DNA of 64,000 nucleotides from Athripsodes cinereus (lineage: Eukaryota; Arthropoda; Insecta; Trichoptera; Leptoceridae), in NCBI GenBank assembly GCA_947579605.1, contig OX388312.1:186001-250000 (forward strand). The letters run 5' to 3'. The translations under genes and the position numbers were made by a program. Shown here piece after piece: positions 57,845 through 64,000 of this stretch (position 1 is the first letter of the stretch; each line of letters begins with the position of its first letter). Below the pieces are notes generated by a model. The model did not search any database, was not told the origin of the DNA, and saw nothing but the letters and a program-made list of their open reading frames with translations.

Positions 57845-60800
57845 TCAACGACGAACTCGCGGTCCGTCCGAGGCTCCCCCCATGTGCAGCATACTCGGCG
57901 CGATGAACTCTTCAATGGTTCCTTTGGTCGCCGAGTAGTCATCTTCTCCGGGGTCCCTCGTTCCGCTGTCATCCTCTGCGAGGCTGCTTTCAACGCGTTC
58001 AACGGCGCTCAGCTTGCCCGCCACATCTGTTTGCACGGCGCGCGTTGTGAGGCATGTAAATAGTGCCTCGTCTTTCATCTCGCGCCGACGTCCCACCACC
58101 TCTTCCATCGGCCCAATATAGTATACCCCACAGTGGGTGAAGGGCCGTTGGTGGTGGGCTGTTCTTACCGCGGGCCATGCCCCCATCAAGGGCTTGTCGG
58201 GTTTAATATCTTTCACCCGACCTTTAGTGCACCCGCGGTTTATCTTCTTGTGGCTGGTGTCGCGTAGCTTCTGGAGCCACAACATCATATATTGTTCATC
58301 TCCATCCAGCAGGGGTAGCTCTCCTTTGGCACCTTCTATTGCTGCTAATCGGGAACACACCATGATGCTTCCATCTTCTTTCAGCTTCGGTGCCCTGGCT
58401 GCCAATCTGCTGCCGAGGTACACTGCGCCTCTCGTGCGCAGGGCTTCTATTTTGGCCCTGAAGGAGTCTCTGTTGAACTGTAATGAGCACTCCCTCTCTG
58501 CCATCTTGAGTTCCGGCACCGCTGGGAAGTCCTTCGATCGCTTTTGCCAGCGACAGTTGTTCACGAAACGCCTTACATAGGCTGTGGCCCTCACCATCTT
58601 CATCCATGATGAGACTCTTTTCGCTTCGGGCACTGCACGCCCCCTGCCGCCGCTTGTGATCGTTCTGACAAGGCACTTCCTCTTCTCGATGTAGCCGGGT
58701 TTCTTGTCGGGCCACTCTCTCTCAAGCCCGCGGAGCAACTCCGGACCATTGAACACTATCCGGTCCGGTATCTCCGCGTCTCTAGTGCCCATATCTGCGG
58801 GGTTCTGCCCCGCTGGGGCCCACCTTCGTTCACTGGTCTGGGTGAGCTCCTTCTTCGTCTTGTTGTGTAGCTCGATAGTCGCTGTTCTTGCATCACGTGG
58901 GTACTCACTGGTCTTCCCATTGTAGAACGTAACAGCATCGCCGCTAACACTCTGTGGATGTTCTTGAGCCTCTCCACATGGACGCATACTTGCACACAGT
59001 TGTCTATTACTCGCGCCTTCTTTGACTGTCCCATCACGTAACTCGGGATTCACTGTTCTGCTGTGTCTCATACACTTGACAGCACCGTTGTTGACATACA
59101 CATTGTACAAACTGCTGCTGAATGCTTTCCGGCTCCGTATAACAAACGGACCGGCTATACTGGTGACGCCTCGTACTCTATTACGCTTTCTAACTTGCGA
59201 GGTGAGTACGCATTGCGTCGCTTTTCTCAGCCTCACGCTGAGTGTGTTGCCGTGCCGCCATCCATTCACTGTTGGCGCGGCTATATAGGTCGCGCATCGT
59301 ACCCTCTTCTTCCCCATAACATGCGGGATGGGCACGCATTGCGCTATTCTTTTCAGCTGATTCATGCTGATTGTTCTGTGACGCCGTCTATCTTTCATTG
59401 TCAGACTGGCTATGTTTGTGACGCCTCGTACTCTGTTACGCCTTTCAACATGCGAGGTGAGTACGTACTGCGTCTTTCTTCTCAGCCTCATGCTGAGTGT
59501 ACTGCTGCGACGCCGTCCATTAACTGTCGGACCGGCTATGTCTACAGCGCCTCGCGACGACATCGCCCGCTTCCTCATACACGGACCCTCGTACGCGAGT
59601 AAACATCGGCTTACAACTGCTACACTCGTTCCTTCTCTGGAATCACAGCCAGTGTTACCGGTAAGATCATTTCGACCTGCTTCATCATTTTCGGTCGAGT
59701 TGTGTGGGCGTCGTGTCATTTCAACAGCAACTCGTATCAATCCGCTATGTACTATCGTGTCACAATTCACTCGATTGTCCACTTGATCCGTACACACGAA
59801 CGAGTCTGTATCACCTACGCTCACTACGCGGCATTTTGTTTCACTTGCCGCGGTGGTATTTGCGTCCACTGACGCGGTTGTTGAACTCTCCTTCTTATCA
59901 TTAAGAAGCTCAGTTCCTATTTCATCCCACAGCTGGCCGGTACTGCGTACTCCATCTTCCCGCTGTGAGGTACGTTCTTCTAGCTCTCTTGGCTCCACAT
60001 TCTTCCTTCCGGACGGGTGGCAGGTGTAGGCCGGCCCTTCTGGTTCTTCTCCTCCATGTACCGCCCATCCTAAGGCGGTTAGGGAGACCATTATAGGGTC
60101 ACCGGCGTCTTCCAATACCCGGCGTGCCGCTATCAACCGGGCGTTGTCTTGTCCAATTAACAACCCCGGTGTCACATTCGGCACGCGCGTTCCTTGCCGA
60201 AACTCGTCCTTGCTGCGGACCATCGGCTGTTCGGGTAATTTGAATCGAGATATTGTATTGCCGGCGAGTGAATAAGTTTCGCCCTTCTGGCCACTTATAT
60301 TCAACTGCACTCGCCGGGAATCTGGTTCCTCGACCACTACACCATGCACGCCGTATATTGTTAGACCGGTAAACATACCGGTCGCTCCCACGGCGTCTGC
60401 GATACCCTCGTCCAACAGCGTTATCGTTGAGCCTTCGTCTAGTAGGGCGTGTGTATCAACATGCCCGGTTGGGCCACTAATTCGCACAGGCACTACTTTC
60501 AACAACACATGTCCTGAATGCCGCATTAGGGCCACTGTCGCCGATACATTGTTCTCTCGGTGCAGCGTATAATGGTGCGGTTTATCACACCCTGCTACAC
60601 CGCATGCACGCGACTTACACTGCGGGGCCGCATGGCCGACCCCTAAGCACTTGAAGCACACTCTCTTGTCTTTTACTACGCCCCACCGTTCGTCTATTGA
60701 AAGTTTCAAATAGTTCCGGCACCTAGCACTTTTGTGGGGCTTTTTACACAACGAACACGACGGCGTTCTATCCGCCTTACTCACGTCACTGTTCGCGATT

Positions 60801-61981
60801 TCACTGTCCTCCACTTCTTCAGTCACTGGTGCGGGCACTACATTAAACACTTTCTCTTTTCTTCTGTTTGTGGGGAGTTTTCGCGGGTCTCCCTTCTGCA
60901 AACTGTTACACACTTTCACACAAAAGTCTAAGACGAACTTCAGGTCGATAGGGCGCTTACTATCCGAGCTTTCTTCAATAACGAGTATCGATAACCACGA
61001 TGCACTTATCCACTCGGGTAGTTTCTTCACTATCTTCTGTACGAACTCTCTGTCCGCGACGGCTGCTGGTGCTCTGGCACGGAGGGTAGTATACGCTGCC
61101 CGCACATAGGCAGTGAACTCCCGCATCTCAGCTAGGCTGGCGTTCTCTAAGTCCGGCCACCTTTGCAGTCGCTCCTTGAGGTGCGCGATGATGTACGACG
61201 GATCACCGAAGGCGTTCTCCAGCTCGGCTATGATTGCTTCACAATCACCATCTCCACTCAACATGTCATTCACCACCTTCCTTGCAAGGCCCTCCAGGGC
61301 TCTGTCTAGGCGGAGACGATTCTCAGCGTTGGTTAGTGAGAGTAGGTGCGATGTTTCATAGTACCGCCGCCGGAAGTTTTCCCATTCCATCGGGTCACCA
61401 CTGAACGTACGTAACGTCTTGTCACAGTTCTGGCGTGCGAGGATGGCCTCCACCCTCTTGTCCTCCAGACTGCTAGATAGGGCAGCATAGTCCAACCAGT
61501 CCGCCGTTCTTCTATCCCGGGCTATTCTGCGTTGCTCGGGCGTTGGTATCGGCGTGTGAATGGGTGCTCCCGTAGACGCTGCATTGTAGACTTCGGGCGC
61601 CGGTGGTGGAGGCGGCTGGTGCTGCGGCGGTTGAGGTCGTGAATCCTCCACGGCCGCACGTGTTGCCGCGCTCGTCCCCGGTGCGTAGAGTTGTCTTGCA
61701 GCTGCGGCGGAGGCCTCGGCCTGCGCCTTCTCTTTCATCATCTGCTTCACCAGCTTCTTCAGCTCCCGAATCTCCTTCTCGAGGTCTCTCTGGCGTTGAC
61801 GGGCCGTCTCATCTGTGTGCGTCCGGTCATCCGATGTCCCAGAGGCTGAGGAGTCGTGATCGCTCTGTTCTATGTCGTCTAGCAGCTCTGCAGGGGCTGG
61901 TGGCTCTCCTGTGGCGGCTGTAGAGTCTCCTGGTCGTCGATCACGGTCACTACGTCCTCCTGAGCGTAGTGATGGCGCCAT
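57845..61981 (-). CDS. Bel/Pao gag-protease-(no RT)-RNase H/integrase remnant ORF
   Basis: One uninterrupted 1378-aa frame. Order of parts: a coiled coil (about 58-98) and a Pro-rich linker; a Pao-type gag domain (about 160-370, with FSGDPMEWENFRRRYYET); zinc knuckles CSLCKKPHKSARC (409-421) and CFKCLGVGHAAPQC (442-455); an aspartic protease with LLDEGSTITLL (513-523); then LIGQDN and a glycine-rich end (to about 650). From 650 to 1050 no RT is present (no xxDD box); instead there is a unique segment with three Arg-rich repeats. RWAPAGQNPADMGTRDA (1053-1069) is the RNase H/pre-integrase junction. The integrase N-terminal region and core start follow (TSHKKINRGCTKGR, RPFTHCGVYYIG, LFTCLTTRAV), but the first catalytic Asp is Tyr at about 1287, and the rest is replaced by an unrelated acidic end. 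Gag and protease look functional; RT and integrase must come from elsewhere. Confidence 0.9.
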   Translation of the reverse strand: MAPSLRSGGRSDRDRRPGDSTAATGEPPAPAELLDDIEQSDHDSSASGTSDDRTHTDETARQRQRDLEKEIRELKKLVKQMMKEKAQAEASAAAARQLYAPGTSAATRAAVEDSRPQPPQHQPPPPPAPEVYNAASTGAPIHTPIPTPEQRRIARDRRTADWLDYAALSSSLEDKRVEAILARQNCDKTLRTFSGDPMEWENFRRRYYETSHLLSLTNAENRLRLDRALEGLARKVVNDMLSGDGDCEAIIAELENAFGDPSYIIAHLKERLQRWPDLENASLAEMREFTAYVRAAYTTLRARAPAAVADREFVQKIVKKLPEWISASWLSILVIEESSDSKRPIDLKFVLDFCVKVCNSLQKGDPRKLPTNRRKEKVFNVVPAPVTEEVEDSEIANSDVSKADRTPSCSLCKKPHKSARCRNYLKLSIDERWGVVKDKRVCFKCLGVGHAAPQCKSRACGVAGCDKPHHYTLHRENNVSATVALMRHSGHVLLKVVPVRISGPTGHVDTHALLDEGSTITLLDEGIADAVGATGMFTGLTIYGVHGVVVEEPDSRRVQLNISGQKGETYSLAGNTISRFKLPEQPMVRSKDEFRQGTRVPNVTPGLLIGQDNARLIAARRVLEDAGDPIMVSLTALGWAVHGGEEPEGPAYTCHPSGRKNVEPRELEERTSQREDGVRSTGQLWDEIGTELLNDKKESSTTASVDANTTAASETKCRVVSVGDTDSFVCTDQVDNRVNCDTIVHSGLIRVAVEMTRRPHNSTENDEAGRNDLTGNTGCDSREGTSVAVVSRCLLAYEGPCMRKRAMSSRGAVDIAGPTVNGRRRSSTLSMRLRRKTQYVLTSHVERRNRVRGVTNIASLTMKDRRRHRTISMNQLKRIAQCVPIPHVMGKKRVRCATYIAAPTVNGWRHGNTLSVRLRKATQCVLTSQVRKRNRVRGVTSIAGPFVIRSRKAFSSSLYNVYVNNGAVKCMRHSRTVNPELRDGTVKEGASNRQLCASMRPCGEAQEHPQSVSGDAVTFYNGKTSEYPRDARTATIELHNKTKKELTQTSERRWAPAGQNPADMGTRDAEIPDRIVFNGPELLRGLEREWPDKKPGYIEKRKCLVRTITSGGRGRAVPEAKRVSSWMKMVRATAYVRRFVNNCRWQKRSKDFPAVPELKMAERECSLQFNRDSFRAKIEALRTRGAVYLGSRLAARAPKLKEDGSIMVCSRLAAIEGAKGELPLLDGDEQYMMLWLQKLRDTSHKKINRGCTKGRVKDIKPDKPLMGAWPAVRTAHHQRPFTHCGVYYIGPMEEVVGRRREMKDEALFTCLTTRAVQTDVAGKLSAVERVESSLAEDDSGTRDPGEDDYSATKGTIEEFIAPSMLHMGGASDGPRVRR
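59155..59541 (-). repeat. Coding tandem repeat of about 43 aa in the Bel/Pao ORF
   Basis: Three units of 42-43 residues (815-856, 857-899, 900-941 and the start of a fourth) begin IAGPTVNGRRR, IASLTMKDRRR and IAAPTVNGWRH. They share a TLSMRLRRKTQYVLTSH-type middle and end with RNRVRGVT. The DNA units are about 126-129 bp, so the frame is kept. I know no domain with this pattern. Confidence 0.85.
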
Positions 61982-62011
61982 CCTGAAGAAGTAACCGCGG
62001 TGTCAGCGAAG

Positions 62012-62029
62012 ATCCGGCTCGAAGGACCA
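62012..62029 (-). other. Primer binding site
   Basis: TGGTCCTTCGAGCCGGAT on the minus strand, five bases after the 5' LTR. TGG is the complement of the tRNA CCA end; the tRNA was not identified. Confidence 0.8.
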
Positions 62030-62034
62030 CTTCA

Positions 62035-63261
62035 TGTACCGGACAATGGCTCACTCCAGAGAGCCGGGTACACAAAGACTGTGTCTCCGTGATGTGCAGG
62101 AGTGGAGGTGAGTGAGGGGTTCACCGGTTCTTCGATCGCCGCGGGCGCTTTCACAGGATGCAGGGAGGGTACTAGGCTTCTAGTACCGCGGCTGAAGCGT
62201 AGGTCGTGCAGGGGTAGGTCGGGTCGCGACGTCGGGTGTGATGCCACTCGGCAAGCACTTCAACGCCCGTCGGAGCCGGCCTAATAGAACGCAGGCAGAG
62301 TTCGCAATCCCGCGCCTGGACACCTAGGCACACTACACTAGCTACTCTATTTGAGTTGTACGACCACAGGCAATGAACCAATGGTCAACTCTTTCAAGTA
62401 ACTAGGCAGCGCACGGCGGTTGTCACGGTAAGGCACTTCGGGAGGCGACCACTACACTGCAGAACTACGTCGGAAAGCTCGTCGGAGAGGCGAAGGTACT
62501 GCTTCGTGTAGTCCGTAGAGATGAATCCAAATCCAGGCCAGGTCGTATGCAGCAATGTAATCCTTCAAGTCCAGTCCAGTGTCAGCAAAGGTGATCCAAA
62601 AGCAATTCCAAGGTAGGCAGGTAGTGGTAGGTAGAAATGAAACACGTCTGTTCAGTAGCGCTGCTCAGCAAGTTCTGACGACTACTGAATCGCGTCCCCT
62701 ATATATACCCCTCTCGGCCGGCGCGCACCGTCTCATCGGGCACCTCGCCTGGGCGGTATACCGTGCGTTTTCTGCATCACGGTGTGTCGGGCATTCTCAA
62801 CCCAACACACCGCGTGCCGCTTGGGGACCAAAACAGCAGCCGTCATTTCTTTATTATTCATAATATGACATAATTTACAATATATTTACACATACAAATA
62901 TACATCACAACAAGTTTACATAATAATTTATACATAAGGACATTATTTTATATGATTACACATGTTGCTTAATCTATCTGATTCGCACCAATGGTTTGGT
63001 GCCCATGATGCGGGTAATTCGCCGCCCGCGTGGATCGAAGCCACGCCGGGCGCATGCTATACCGCATACCTCTCTATGCGCGTCAAAAGTAAGAATTTTC
63101 GCCAAACCTCACTTATCCAATCGATCCCGCGGCCGATGTTAATGATTCACATATCATTTTAATCAGCGTCGCGAGACCGATCGGCTCGTGTGAGGCTCGC
63201 TCATAAATTCTCACCCAGACGCGACATAGCTGTGTGTGGGGGAGGACCGCTGTTCGATACA
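62035..63261 (-). repeat. 5' LTR of Bel/Pao element
   Basis: Copy of 56589-57815 with no visible difference. TATA box at about 62700-62714 on the minus strand drives the element. Its outer end lies two bases from an assembly gap. Confidence 0.93.
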
Positions 63262-63263
63262 GC

Positions 63264-63463
63264 NNNNNNNNNNNNNNNNNNNNNNNNNNNNNNNNNNNNN
63301 NNNNNNNNNNNNNNNNNNNNNNNNNNNNNNNNNNNNNNNNNNNNNNNNNNNNNNNNNNNNNNNNNNNNNNNNNNNNNNNNNNNNNNNNNNNNNNNNNNNN
63401 NNNNNNNNNNNNNNNNNNNNNNNNNNNNNNNNNNNNNNNNNNNNNNNNNNNNNNNNNNNNNNN
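63264..63463. other. Assembly gap (200 N)
   Basis: Exactly 200 undetermined bases. ORFs across it are artefacts. Confidence 1.
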
Positions 63464-63529
63464 GAAATCGAATTCTAAGAACCGACTAACACGAGTTGAA
63501 GTCGAATTATTGAAGGGGTAGATCAAAAG

Positions 63530-63712
63530 TCGAATATTTATAATCGACTTGTGCAAGTCGATTATAATATCGATGTTATAATCGACTTATAATAATCGAT
63601 GTTATAATCGACTTATAATAATCGATTAAAATAATCGACTTATAATAATCGATTAAAATAATCGATTAAAATAATCGACTTATAATAATCGATTAAAATA
63701 ATCGACTTGCTC
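63530..63712. repeat. Satellite of AATCGATT / AATCGACTTAT units
   Basis: Alternating ATCGATTAAAATA and ATCGACTTATAATA modules, each carrying ATCGA, repeat about 11 times. Related scraps (GTCGAATATTTATAATCGAC) precede from 63464. Confidence 0.9.
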
Positions 63713-64000
63713 CGATACTATCGAATAATCGCAGTGTTCTGAACTATGGATACAATCGAATCGTATATCGATATATCGCCCATCACTAACTAGAACCACA
63801 CTGACATTTAAACTATAGACTATTTCCAGAGCTCATTGATATACCGAACATGTAACGATTATAGCTCCTTTTTTAATAATAAAGATGTATTCAAATATGT
63901 TTATTAAGATACATATACATTTTTTACAACAATAATAATTTCTTTATAAATATACAGTAAAGATATTAACTAAATTTGAGCAGAGCTCTGCTTTGAGGGA
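63713..64000. other. Window end, no gene seen
   Basis: AT-rich DNA, with no recognisable coding or repeat structure beyond short AT runs. Confidence 0.5.

Larger units (their letters stand above)
56589..63261 (-). mobile_element. Bel/Pao LTR retrotransposon, RT-less and recent
   Basis: LTRs of 1227 bp (56589-57815 and 62035-63261) at a constant offset of 5446 bp show no differences I could see. On the minus strand they begin TGTATC and end GGTACA. Next to the 5' LTR is a PBS (TGGTCCTTCGAGCCGGAT at 62029-62012) after a 5-base spacer; next to the 3' LTR is a polypurine tract (ACGGGGGGAG at about 57816-57826). The five bases before 56589 are GCGTG, and the two bases visible after 63261 are GC, consistent with a 5-bp target duplication cut by the gap. 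The internal region is only 4.2 kb and lacks RT. Confidence 0.93.

Noticed and set aside
58704..59037. Plus- and minus-strand alternative ORFs in the Bel/Pao region
   Set aside because: Alternative frames of the 1378-codon ORF.
63113..63556. ORFs spanning the gap
   Set aside because: They run through undetermined bases.

Overview
This is a eukaryotic, almost certainly insect, window. It carries spliced genes with GT-AG introns, arthropod-type orthologues (the Hippo-pathway FERM protein Expanded, glycoprotein hormone beta-5, a CD98 heavy-chain-like protein, an SLC25A29-like carrier, calexcitin) and a dense load of insect-type transposons. AT-rich intergenic DNA full of TAGGTA/TACCTA runs would suit a hemipteran or similar insect, but I cannot fix the species from the sequence.

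Layout. 1-9 kb holds microsatellites, a small Ty3-like LTR remnant with an interrupted integrase (2.7-4.25 kb), MITEs, and a non-LTR retrotransposon on the minus strand (about 4.7-8.6 kb) split by a second, opposite-strand non-LTR insertion (about 5.97-6.91 kb). 10.1-11.4 kb is a two-exon SLC25A29-type mitochondrial carrier. 13.6-14.1 kb is the cystine-knot hormone subunit GPB5. 14-22 kb is intergenic, with retroelement scraps, a 101-bp tandem repeat and a decayed SDxCxGQNKN-type gene. 22.4-27.1 kb is a minus-strand, three-exon SWIM zinc finger plus YqaJ-nuclease gene whose C-terminal half looks degenerate. 28-35 kb holds a tRNA-derived SINE, a young 169-bp satellite, and a 5'-truncated non-LTR element whose long 3' UTR has expanded into a minisatellite of about 93 bp. 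35.0-43.7 kb is a plus-strand CD98hc-like gene whose first intron contains a Helitron, three MITEs or half-elements, two SINEs and two pogo/Tigger-like elements.

44.0-54.2 kb is the minus-strand gene expanded (three coding exons, 843 aa), convergent with CD98hc. Its 6.9-kb first intron contains a Tigger-like element (50.58-52.55 kb). Inside that lies an intronless, truncated calexcitin copy fused to a LINE-type 3' tail. 56.6-63.3 kb is a very young Bel/Pao LTR retrotransposon (two 1227-bp LTRs with no visible difference, PBS, PPT, one 1378-codon ORF). It has lost its reverse transcriptase, has a substituted integrase catalytic residue and carries a novel Arg-rich repeat of about 43 aa in the gap. 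A 200-bp assembly gap follows its 5' LTR, then a simple satellite of AATCGATT/AATCGACTT units.

The host genes are unrelated in function (mitochondrial transport, endocrine signalling, amino-acid transport, growth control); nothing suggests an operon or cluster. The most unusual items are the RT-less Bel/Pao derivative with an intact reading frame, the calexcitin-LINE chimera nested in Tigger nested in an expanded intron, and the young tandem arrays.
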